DNA from: Opisthorchis felineus
Lineage: Eukaryota > Platyhelminthes > Trematoda > Opisthorchiida > Opisthorchiidae
Direction of reading: 5' to 3'
Assembly: GCA_004794785.1 (NCBI GenBank)
Contig: SJOL01008988.1
Span: 1,456,073-1,520,072 of the forward strand
DNA: 64,000 bases
The notes under the pieces are model-generated. The model ran no database searches, was not told the DNA's origin, and was given only the letters and a program-made list of their open reading frames with translations. Every line of letters begins with the position of its first letter. Position 1 is the first letter of the stretch. Positions 1 through 9,722 of the stretch are shown here, piece by piece. Position numbers and translations under genes: made by a program.

Positions 1-40
1 CATGGCAGTTAGGCTCCTGAAGGGTGTTACAGCTGGACAG
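1..40 (+). mobile_element. 3' end of tRNA-derived SINE (family A)
   Basis: The first 40 bases match the 3' tail of the SINE seen in full at 63539-63727: the 'catggcagytaggc' block, then 'gggtgttacagctg'. The 5' tRNA-like half lies outside the window. The match is read by eye and covers only the tail. Confidence 0.6.
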
Positions 41-1010
41 TAATACTCTGACCAAAGGACTTCCATTAATAAGAGATGTAAGCGTATTACGAGTCGGCAC
101 TCTTAAGTGACTGAAGCCGCTCCAGGAATACTGAATACCATATTATATGTATACTAACTGTGAAACGGTTTACATTTGGTTTCTAAGTTTCCAAGTAGTG
201 CTGTATATAGTGATCTACCAGTTAGTCTCCATTCACGACCTCGGAATTACTGAAACTGAAATTCCTGGAGATCAAACGATGATTCCGCTTCTTATACTCT
301 AGCCAAAGAACGAAGGTAACGGTTTTTGGCTGATCCGGGGAAAAATGGGGATCGAGGGCAGTCCTAATTTTTTTTCTATTTGATTTGGTTCGTTAGAATA
401 AACCCATTCGAATTGGCACTTTTGTCCTTTCTGGAACCTTAAATTATACTGTTCACTTTTCTGACGAAATGGATTCTGCATAGTCGGAATCGGTGTGTGT
501 GTGTGTCACCAGCTGCGGTCCTTAAGAGGTGTTTCACTTGCCTAACTGCTGGGATGCACCATTTTGCAGTTAGCAAACCTAGCGTGCTCCGGGGGAATAT
601 CAATTACCTGATTTGTAGCTAGCCGATTTAACAAAACAGAAGATGGTCTATTCCACCTTCAGTGACGAACAATTTGCGTGCAGCATATCAAGACGGAGGC
701 CTGCAGCCAAATTCAAGGGCACACGTGAGAATTCAGACTCTGGTCGAAGAGACAGAGATCCGTGGTGTTAACGCCTGGGCTACCCCAGCTTATAACTGTA
801 TCAGCAATGTCGCCAGACACTGACCTAAGTTTATACATTGGTTAGGATTGGTTAAATTTTCCACCTGTATTTTTCATTCCACTCTGTATTACCTACAGCT
901 GCTGATGCAGAAAACAACAGCATGACCTGTATATTCTTCTCAGCCGTTCTTTTCTCACAGTACTTTGTTTCAATACAGTGTGGAAATTTTAATTCAAATT
1001 TAAATCCTTC

Positions 1011-1036
1011 ACACTTCTTGTTAATTTCTGTTACAG
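1011..1036 (+). promoter_or_regulatory. 3' splice acceptor just upstream of a start codon
   Basis: A pyrimidine-rich run ends in 'ttacag' at 1036, only 15 nt before the ATG at 1052 that opens a signal-peptide ORF. This is either the end of a 5'UTR intron or a spliced-leader trans-splice acceptor, which flatworms use. An earlier ATG at 1048 is out of frame and stops at 1119-1121. A spliced-leader RNA cannot be seen here, so the choice stays open. Confidence 0.5.
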
Positions 1037-1051
1037 AGCGGCTAACCATGA

Positions 1052-1378
1052 ATGAAGCGCTTCGCAATGTCATTGATCCTCACAGCCACGCTGATTGCAA
1101 TTTCGTCTACTTCTGGTAGCCCCAGCGCAAACAACCAAAGTACACCACTGGTTGTGGTAAATGATCGACCTGAAGGACGATGTGTCGGTAGATTTAAACC
1201 GATACTGGCCATCTTGAAGAAGGGAAGTAAGGTGCTCGAGAGTATCCCAGATTTACCTGAACCCATACCGGCTTGTCGAATGGCTTGTCTGCTTCACTAT
1301 GCTTGCTGGGGTTTTGCACCGAAAACGGGAGAAAATCAGACTAACATGTGCGAACTATACCCGAAGGGAGCAATTGAA
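1052..1378 (+). CDS. Exon: signal peptide plus PAN/apple-like cysteine repeat
   Basis: The exon encodes 109 residues. The first ~24 form a signal peptide: MKRF, then a hydrophobic stretch, then small residues. A cysteine module follows with C44, C75, C79, C85 and C100. The C-x3-C-x5-C spacing (75/79/85) is the PAN/apple signature, used by secreted or surface proteins to bind proteins or sugars. The ATG at 1052 was chosen because it gives the signal peptide and sits just after a good acceptor. A likely donor is GAA|GTGCGT at 1378/1379, phase 0; reading on would stop at 1420. The next exon found (4333) also enters in phase 0 and carries the same spacing. The partner that it binds is unknown. 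It could instead be a short stand-alone secreted protein of 122 residues ending at 1420. Confidence 0.55.
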
Positions 1379-1554
1379 GTGCGTCACCAGTATTTCAATC
1401 CCCGGCTTTTTCGGTTTTAAATCACCCTTATTAAACATGGTGTGCCGTTCCCTTTACCGATTTGCAAAAGTTTTTACTGAAGTAGATTGGACAGCCTGAT
1501 AAATGCCACCTGCTACGATCGCCCACCGGTGTTACACACATACCTTCTGGTGGA

Positions 1555-1640
1555 AAATGAGCAGGTGACCTGTCCATTGCGGACGGCCAGGGTTCGAATT
1601 CCAGCACTGACATCTCCGAAGTAGCTGTCAGCCGTTGTCT
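1555..1640 (+). repeat. tRNA-like SINE remnant
   Basis: A good pol III B box, 'ggttcgaattcc' at 1591-1602, lies about 30 nt downstream of tRNA-like sequence. No cloverleaf can be closed and no A box is clear, so this is a SINE remnant rather than a tRNA gene. Confidence 0.35.
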
Positions 1641-2436
1641 CGAAATTTGTGCACGCATGTTTCACGAGTAAAAGACGTAAAAGTATATCTTTATTATTGC
1701 ATACATTACATATAGATGGTAAAAATGCTGTATTTCCTAGGTGATAGCCTTACTCTCCTGTTTCCATGGTTCATCGGTTGCTAATGAAGACAAAGATGAA
1801 TGAGAATGCGGGTCACTGAGTGGACTCCACTGTTTTGGTAGGACATTATCATATGAAGACATTTACTGCTGGGTTAGTGGGCTTCGGTCTGTTGACAGCC
1901 AGGTCACACGCTCCGGATTTGTACGCCATTTCTTGCAATGTCTCTAGCTGAGCGCACGGGGGTTAGGGGGACCGTACTAACTGATTGTGACTGAATACGA
2001 AACCATCAAAAATACAGGCGGACGCATAACGAAGCACATTTGTGGCACCGACATGTCATCAGCTTGACTATCATTGGTAGGTTGCAAAATGCCGCGGTTC
2101 TATCTGTCCTACTTCATAGATCAGGGAGGTGCCTGCTTGCGGAATATCTTCGGAAACTCTGTTCTTGTCTCTCGGTACCTCAGAAGCTTTGCGTGAGTCA
2201 CGTGGGAGCGTGAGATCAGTAATGCTGAAGTACTTTAGACGGTTTTCTGGAAATTTCACTCGACGGACTAGCTGGTCACACCTCAGAGGTTACGCTGGTT
2301 GGGCCACATACTTCGTATGCCAAAACAGTGCTTGCCTCGCAGGGTCCTCTTCACCCAGCCATGTGCCCGATGAAAACTACCCATGGGTGGTCAGTCCATG
2401 ACTTGGCAGCGGAGCATGACAACCCTCTTCAGCTGA

Positions 2437-2799
2437 CTCAACCTAGTCGGTAACTGCCGTCTTCCCGGATGGGGGGCAGCGGGACGAGATAAACTAGTGA
2501 GTGGTGAACCTGACAGATATGGCTGTGTCACGCAGCAAATGGGGATCTTGTGTCAGAACTGTCGGCTTGACTGCGTAGCTGTCGCTTTCCTGCCATACTG
2601 GAAAAAAACAGGTCTATTTGTCATCAGTTCACAGATCGGGTATGACATTCAACGAGTGGCTCTCATTCCTTTATTCTCTTCGTCCTCGATCGACGAAGCT
2701 GTAGCAGCTGAAATCATTGCATCTCTGTGCACGTCTTGTGAGCTCAGCAACAGAACTGGACCAAACATAACACAGCAAGGCGAGATCGTAGCTTCCTAA
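2437..2799 (+). CDS. Unrecognised open frame with seven cysteines (possible exon)
   Basis: Open for about 120 codons and encodes seven Cys, including 'LCQNCRLDC' followed by 'VAVAF', vaguely PAN-like. It lies between the two PAN exons. Splice signals are poor: 'aaactag' upstream has no pyrimidine tract. No initiator ATG fits. It may be a chance ORF in intron 1, a decayed exon, or an alternative exon. Confidence 0.2.
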   Translation, partial: LNLVGNCRLPGWGAAGRDKLVSGEPDRYGCVTQQMGILCQNCRLDCVAVAFLPYWKKTGLFVISSQIGYDIQRVALIPLFSSSSIDEAVAAEIIASLCTSCELSNRTGPNITQQGEIVAS

Positions 2800-4079
2800 G
2801 AGCTTCTCAGACGCTACAAAGCCGGTGTCATATAATTATCTATCTTTGTTTCCAAGCGACGGGTTTTATAAGATGTGGGTCATCTGCATCTGCAAGCTTT
2901 ACTTTTTAAAACTACTCATAGCAAACGACGGCTGAACTTATGTACTGATCTTGCCTTGAAGTAGGAAGTTAACCTGATGAGGCCTAGGTTACTAGGCCTA
3001 CCTGGTGATTCCCAAGAAACTTGAAGTTGATTGTGACTGGGTCTGGAAAAGAGCTTCGTGTTCACAAGGCATTATCAGGGTAATTTATTCGAATACTTAA
3101 GAATGATCCCTGTTTCAGAACATGGACCTCTGTGATGGTCATTACTGTAGAGGGTCCATTATTATGAGACACTTATTATGTAACTCACAGTCGAAATAAA
3201 TGCCACGACTGACGACTGCGGTGATAAGGCTCGATAAGGCTGGCTACTGCTTATATGGTGAGTAGTGTGTCGTCAAAATGTTCTGGATACTGAGTTCGAC
3301 ATTTAACCGCTCAGATGACTGTTCAAACGAGAATGTGAAGTCTACAGTTCCCACAACCATCTACAACCAATGAAAAAACTCTCTATCACGTTTCAAACCT
3401 GTGTGGCGCTACCTAACTGGGAAGTCCCGATAAGCGGGTAAATCGAGCGACATGACCAGGACATTTCTTTTGTTCTCTACAGTCGCGAAAATAGCCATGC
3501 AATTTATATAAATGGGGAGCAGAAACAATGTTGAACAGACATTGATTGGCTGATTTATTGAATGCCGAATGCTGTCAGGGGAACCATCGGGTCAAAGGTC
3601 AGATCGCAATCCTGCATCGTCGATAGCCAGACATCTGCTGGATACCGGCCTGACTGACCAGGTCAGCTCCGTCCGAATCCTGTTGCACAAAACAAGCTCG
3701 AAGGTTTCAGCGATAAGCGAAGAATTTCTGATCGAATCACACCAGCCCAGACTATGTGTACAAAAGCAGTTGGAGCAAACGATCTGGTTACTCTGACGTT
3801 TGTAAGGTGACTCGCAGAAATCAGCCAAGCAGTGCATTCAACAGGGTTTCTACTCTCCATTTGCATGAGGTACGTGTTTTACCTCCACAATGAAGAGGGT
3901 AAAAGAAATGTTAACCTATCACAGCATATGTCTTTTGTCAGTTCTAGTGAGATGGATAAAGGGAACTCAGTGTTTCAAGCAACCAGCACAATTACTGGGT
4001 CGTCCGTCGAGCCATCGGGAAAACCAATCACATCGCTTAAGTCAGAACCACTTCGCCCTTTCAGAAGTGATAGTTTAGG

Positions 4080-4215
4080 TGCGTCCAGCCTTCGCTGGTA
4101 GACTAGTGGTAACAAACTCGCCTCGCATGTATGATTTCCGGAGTTTAAACTCCGGCATTGCTAAGGAGGCAAAACTCAAGTCCAGTGCTCCCTCCTTTGG
4201 ATGTGGACTAGTCGC
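4080..4215 (+). repeat. tRNA-Gly/Glu-like SINE fragment
   Basis: 'gactagtggtaacaaactcg' at about 4102 resembles a tRNA A-box region. It is followed ~30 nt later by a palindromic B-box-like arm, 'ggagtttaaactcc', that can form a T stem. The anticodon arm is not convincing and the sequence then runs into unrelated DNA, as expected of a SINE head. It belongs to neither of the two SINE families repeated elsewhere in the window. Confidence 0.35.
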
Positions 4216-4332
4216 CAGAATAGTCGCCCGAGGACGAGAAAAAAAACTGTCCGAGCGTGAGTGGTGTGAATGTGAACTGACTGCTCATTTGCCCTCCCTG
4301 ATGGGAGTTTCCCTCTCTATACTTTCCTTCAG

Positions 4333-4700
4333 GAAAGCCCAGGCGGACAGCCTACCTATCAGTGGCAATGCGACGAGAATAGTCCAACTTGCACTTCCGT
4401 CAACAAATCACGATGTATCGGCTACTGGATTCGAGAAACCAAACTTTCCTTGACCATAGAAATACTTCAAAAATGGAACGTGACCCACAACCTAACTCCG
4501 GATGCGGGGCTAGCACAGATGGATCAGTGTCCTCCAATGATGCAAACAGGTGTGGGTCCATTCGAGTGCAGAGGTTTGTGTCAGGAGAATCGTCACTGTA
4601 CCACAGCCATCCATTTCGACTCCAGTGGACCATCAGCTGTGGTGTTTCCTAACGGGTGCATTCTTCAAGATGTCAATCAGCCATATCCAGAGTATAAAGA
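4333..4700 (+). CDS. Exon: second PAN/apple-like repeat
   Basis: Acceptor 'actttccttcag' at 4332 and donor AAAGA|GTAAGC at 4700/4701 bound 368 nt that are open throughout (122 codons plus 2 nt). Exon-relative cysteines C66, C79, C83, C89 and C109 repeat the C-x3-C-x5-C spacing of the first PAN exon. A further small Cys cluster (C13, C20, C28) precedes it. There are N-glycosylation sequons such as NKS and NVT, as in an extracellular protein. The phase 0 entry matches the phase 0 exit at 1378. It exits in phase 2. There is no in-frame initiator, so it must be internal. The protein family beyond PAN is not recognised. Confidence 0.6.
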
Positions 4701-4939
4701 GTAAGCCATTGATTTGTATTCATAGACAGATTTTGGTTTCGCCAAACCATTAACCTCCCCTTAGGTCACCTTCGAGCAGGTCAACATTCCATCCACAGTA
4801 TGTAGATGAGGCGCTTAAGGAGTTTAACCGAAAACGGCTTATTTAAATGTATGAGGCGAAGAAAAGCCGTACTATTCTCATCAATTTATCCATGCCAGTT
4901 CCACAAATTAAACTCGAAGCAAACTCCTCCTTTTCTGTC

Positions 4940-5090
4940 AACAAGGCAAAAACCGGGATTAACACTCAACTGCGCACTGACGATGTCTCCTCGACTGGGG
5001 ACGAAACGTTTGCAAACCAATTGCCGAGCTCGGCGAACAGATCAACTACCATCTGATCAACCAACAGGGAGTAACAAAGATAGGTTTTCA
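4940..5090 (+). mobile_element. Penelope-like element terminal repeat with hammerhead-type core
   Basis: The core reads CTGACGA (4977-4983), T, stem gtctcc (4985-4990), loop tcgact, stem ggggac (4997-5002), GAAAC (5003-5007). This is the conserved core and stem II of a hammerhead ribozyme, apart from one extra T. It continues into 'ttgccgagctcggcgaacag', a block shared with copies near 24.5, 43.5 and 63.8 kb. The copy near 24.5 kb is attached to a PLE endonuclease C-terminus, which identifies the family. Confidence 0.6.
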
Positions 5091-5179
5091 GCTGCATAAC
5101 AGAATACTACCGAGTTCCATAAAGGTATTTTCGCTATTGCTTGATGAGCTCCACTGAGTTTTCATCCATTTTGTTGTAG

Positions 5180-5195
5180 GTATTATTCATCTGAT
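5180..5195 (+). CDS. Possible 16-nt micro-exon
   Basis: A strong acceptor ('ccattttgttgtag') and a strong donor (GAT|GTAAGG) enclose only 16 nt. Its phases (in after 2 nt, out phase 0) are exactly those needed to join the exon ending at 4700 to the exon starting at 8087. It would add E-Y-Y-S-S-D. Trematodes are known for very short exons. On phase alone a chance fit is easy. Confidence 0.3.
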
Positions 5196-8086
5196 GTAAG
5201 GGCGGGGTTTTTGGCAAAACTTATTCGAAAAGTGTATACGGTTATCGTTATTGTTTAAGCCGAATGAATATATCTTCTCCCATCACGTTTGTGACTCAGT
5301 TTTCGCGACCTGCTTCCTGAAGGAGTAATGATAAGGGGTGAGGTTTGTCCTGCCCATTTGCTTTTGACACAACTGAAGTTTAACTCATTGTCAAAATATC
5401 GGAAACGTATGCGGTCAATGACTGCAAATCGTCCTCAATGAAGGTAGAAAATATATAAGATTTGGAGAATGCTCGTCTCTTTGAAAGATTACTTCCTTAT
5501 AGCAGAAAAGCCTATGATATTGATTATTGTTTATAAAACCGTGCAAAATCAACGGGAACTCGACTCCTGAAAGGCCACTCCCGCAATCCCTACAGTGGTC
5601 AGATTTTAGCGCACTTCTTAATTCATTTTCTCTCAGCAGGTATCCTACAATACGTTGTACGGAAACGACTGAACTATTTACCGTTTGTCACGCGTAGCAA
5701 GTACGTTATTCATGGAGTGGAAAATGAAACAATCTGCAATCAAACGGTGCACCAGCGACCTCAAAACCCACAAACCTAATGCCATCCGGCTAGGTTAGGT
5801 GCTTTCATATTAACCCTTGGCGGAACTGTATGGTAATTATCACATAACTTGCAACCCAAAGTCAAAGTGATTTTATGTCACCGACTGACACTCGAAACAC
5901 GGTAACCACCACAACATCATAGCAAGTTGGGTCCGATGATTTAAGAAGCCTACAACGGAGACTAAGTCCTTTAATTGAAGTCGATCTGTTCCAAAAACTA
6001 AGAAGTACTGTAAAGCTATTTCATCCTTATCGGGATCATCAGCAGTACTCATCTCATGAACCACCAGGAAGAGTCGAACTTGCAACCTCCAAACTAAACC
6101 ACTCGACGAAGAATGGCTAAGCACTCACATTTAGGATATTGATCCAGGATGCGGTGAAATTTCGGCTATAAACCGTTCTGCGTTAGCACTGAATGGCCAC
6201 TCAACTTTCAAAAATAAACATTAATGGCTATCGTCGGTGAATGACCAATCGGCTCGAGGTGCAACAATTTCAGATGTCTAGCGGAAATACGGTGAGTGGT
6301 TTATGAAGTAGTGATTCTTGACCTAAAGTGCTCCGTGCACCCCATTCAGAGTGTCACGACAGCTTATTTCCCTTCCCATTTTTTAACCAAATAACATTAG
6401 GCTTATATATCATTGTTATAAACAACGCGTGTAGCGTTATTCATCGCTTTACTTGTTGGTTGAAACGCCTGTTGAAACTTCGAAATCTCCGTATCGCCTA
6501 CTGGAAAAGTGGAATGACCCTCAACAATGGTCATGGGTCTTATTTCCGGAAGGCTATCATCCGCGTAGCCACTCAAAACCGCATCATGTGACGAGGAGTG
6601 TGAGGTCGAAGCATGATGGGGCTATGTCCTGCATACGTGAGTTAATCATTCATGTTCATGTAGTAAGGTGTTCGGCCACTAACATGAAGGTCGCGAGTCT
6701 CTCCCTTGAGATCTGTGAGACGCACAGTGCTACACAGGGATGAACCAGACTCTCGGCTTTTTCTCACAGCTTGACTTCACTTATGAGGAGAACAACTTAC
6801 GTGAGTACGTGATGTGGATCGACTTATTTCCGACTGGTCACGTGAAGGGGACACGGTTATCTACTACAGCGAATTGTCCAGTCTTGAACAAATGTGGCAC
6901 ATTTGACTGATCGATGGATGAACGAACCGAAGACATGCCTAAAATGAACTGTGATTAGGCACATGCTGGGGGAGCAATGCAGGAAAAAATGCGGTTTCTT
7001 TTGATAACACGGAACTCGCTAGCATCCGCTAGCATCAGTCTGACTAATAAACACGTATCCCGGGCCAGTAATAGATGTACGATGGACAGCAATGCATCCG
7101 CCAGAAGAACCCACAATTAGATCAGTCCAGAATAGAGTTGATAAGGAAGCTGTACTAACACCAAAGTTAACAGAAAAGACCGTGGAGCCAGCTGCAACAT
7201 GCCCGTCGGGGAGTGAAACGAACCTTGGAGAGACAAAAGGTGTGGACTCGCAGCAGGGATTACCGGTGGATTGAACAAGCTGACACAATGCAGCAAAGTC
7301 AACCTCATCTTCATGACAAGTCAAGCAATCTTGTCAGACTATACACCTTCATATCATTCAGCTGAAGCCTGAAGCACGAAAGTGTGAAAGCTTTCGCCAG
7401 ATTGTTTATTCACTTTCTAGATCTAAGTTGTCCGTCATTTAATTCTCCGTCTTTGTATGACAGGCCTGTCCTGCGGAGTGTGAAGCGGCAACGAACAGGA
7501 AATTATTGCAACTTTGCGTTAGAGTAGACACTTCTGACCACGCATTTATCACCAGGAGGTTATACGACCTGAGGAACGTAAACAGAATGCTAGGGTCGAT
7601 TGCCGAATGTTTTATGCACCAGATAACAACAAACGGATATTCAGTAAATACATCTTCAGGTCTAGAGACCTTCTATTCATCTTAACACTTGAGTTACCCT
7701 CAGCTGGGAGTCCCCTCAATTCAGAATCGCTGCTTCAAAAGACGTATTGGATTGCAAAGAAAGGGGGTTCTCCTTTCGTGTACTCCTGAAGTAGTTGTTT
7801 TGAGCAGACATAATACAGAGAGATCAACCAACAGACAGAAAGTATTATAGTCTTGCTTGCTTGCATATCAGAAGGTAATAAACTTATACCACTTGTACAC
7901 GTGTTGCACACCGCAAAGTTATATCACTTGAGGGGCTGGATTAAGCCAGATTAAGTCCTGATTCCAAGAAGATCTACCCCGTCGGCACAGTATGCAAAAT
8001 TATAGAAAAAGACGAAAGAAAAAATTTCCAGACCCAAACACTTTCTATATTAGTCTGTTTGACCCAATACACTGGCTTCCTTTTAG
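5196..8086 (+). other. Intronic/intergenic stretch
   Basis: It holds one reverse-strand SINE-B copy (5955-6122) and an open region near 7019-7324 that is open on both strands, where I cannot choose a coding strand. Nothing else is recognisable. Confidence 0.35.
5955..6122 (-). repeat. SINE family B copy
   Basis: On the minus strand this shows the family landmarks: a tRNA-like head ('gcaagttcgactct' B box), then 'catgagatgagtactgctga', then 'gatcccgataaggatgaaat'. The same order is found at 12651, 15213, 27126, 27596 and 13652. Confidence 0.5.
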
Positions 8087-8241
8087 GTTGTCCGGGTGCA
8101 TGCTCCACGCACAGGATGCTACGCACTCTATAAACTAACCTTATGGTCTGGTCATCGTGTGGTTCACAACTACTTCATACCCGTTCTCTCACTTGACCCT
8201 AGAGATTTATTTTCCAGGATATACAACCATCCGCTTTTCAG
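8087..8241 (+). CDS. Exon, unrecognised extracellular-looking sequence
   Basis: Bounded by acceptor 'ggcttccttttag' (8086) and donor CAG|GTGGAC (8241/8242); 155 nt, open in the frame that starts VVRVHAPRTGCYALYKL. Alternating hydrophobic residues suggest beta strands, but I recognise no family. Entry is phase 0 and exit phase 2, which fits the next exon at 8561 (1-nt entry). It is probably part of the same gene as the exons on either side. Confidence 0.5.
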
Positions 8242-8560
8242 GTGGACCTACCGCATGTTTACTGAAAGTTGCCCACTGGACTCCTAATACCTTGCAGCAA
8301 TAACCTGACATTTCTTGTTTCAACAGAACATCCGGCTTGGTGATTGCGACTGCGTCTATTCCCCTGATTAATCAGTGGCTTTGACTTACCGTGGTATTCT
8401 AGTACTAAATCTTCCTGAGTATCGTCGACTCTGGACACGTCAAACCGACTTTTCTCCTTCCTCACTTTATTCTATGAACACCGGCTAAAACACTTCAATT
8501 GTTAGCTAGAATAAACCACATTTTTACGTTCAATATCGCTTCTTTTTCGACACACCTCAG

Positions 8561-8961
8561 CGAACAATCAGTGGATTTACCTCCTCGTCCGCTACCAGAC
8601 CTGAGTCGCAAACTTCGAGAGACCCTTCGAGCGATGCCAGTATCTTGGTTCAAGACTTATCCACCTTTCTACGTTTCTTGGGTTTGTTGCAAGAACTGGT
8701 GGACACAGGTTAATTTTCACGGGTACGAACAGAACGAGGAGCTTCGCTGGTGTACTCCGCAACAACAGATGAAAGATGGTCCTTCGATAAAAAACAGAAA
8801 CAAAGCGGTACATCTGGAACCAGATTCATTGGCTAGTTGGATATACAAATGTGTCTGGAGAGGAATCTGGAGGCTAAATGAGAGCGCCAGTTCAAAAGTT
8901 TTCCCTCAACTGAATCCGTATTTGAACAGCGTCGTACCCCGTGAAAGCCTTGTGAATGAAA
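8561..8961 (+). CDS. Exon, unrecognised, tryptophan- and cysteine-containing
   Basis: Acceptor 'cgacacacctcag' (8560) and donor GAAA|GTAAGC (8961/8962) bound 401 open nt. The 133 full codons include a Pro-rich start ('LPPRPLPDLSRK'), then 'WVCCKNWW', and several Trp. The family is unknown. Entry of 1 nt fits the exit of 8087-8241; exit is phase 1. The next phase-compatible exon downstream was not found, so this is where the gene model breaks. Confidence 0.5.
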
Positions 8962-9683
8962 GTAAGCAATTGTAGTTTCATTAGGATTGATGCGCTTTTG
9001 TGGAAAGTGACTTCGGTTCCCATAGTCCGGCAAACTGAGAGCTGGCAGATCTCCATGAAGTTCCTGCGACCCGTATGTTTCACGCACACACTGAACTTAC
9101 CACTGGGGACAGACTGTATTCATGACTATTCACTCCAGGCTTCCACACGTTGATCCAATTTGGTCTACCTACTCACTACTCTTAATATTTTACCGACTGA
9201 GGCATCGTGTTCTAACTGATTTCGTGTCCAATAACCAGCGGTCCTCTTCATAGGAAGGCGAAATTTACCTTTTATAAAAGGGAGCCTGTTGGTCAGGGCA
9301 TGTCCTTATCAGTGGTTGTTATTCAGGCGTATTACGGTGTGCTGCCCATATAGTAAGCACATACATTAGGCGTATATACTCTTCTTTACGAGGAAATACT
9401 TTCGGGATGCCAGAAGCTCTTTCGGACGGAGTTTTCATCTTGTAAGACGATGGATGTAGAAAACGTATCCTCAACCTTCCGCCCCTGCGTAGCAAACATT
9501 CACTTGCGTGCTACTCGTCAAAATGTTTGTCGCTTCCCTCTTGATACGCACCAGACGTATGTCACACTTTCGAATGGATTACGAAATCGTCGCACAATGT
9601 GCTTAGGCTCTTCACTGAAAGCTGGATGCAACCGTGTTCCTTCGGACAGCGTACATACTGCACCATAGCTTGTATTCATTCAG

Positions 9684-9722
9684 GTTAATCAATCAATCAT
9701 TCAATCAATCAGTCAATCGATT
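9684..9722. repeat. (ATCA)n simple repeat
   Basis: 'caatcaatcattcaatcaat' and onward: an imperfect tetranucleotide microsatellite. Confidence 0.9.

Larger units (their letters stand above)
1379..4332 (+). other. Putative intron 1 with SINE debris
   Basis: No exon here can be tied to the gene with confidence. It holds a tRNA-like remnant near 1560-1640, a perfect hairpin at 2980-2999, a SINE-like block at 4080-4210, and an open frame at 2437-2799 (see separate entries). Confidence 0.4.

Noticed and set aside
7019..7324. 101-codon minus ORF, protein-like composition
   Set aside because: The plus strand is open over most of the same interval and neither side has good splice signals.
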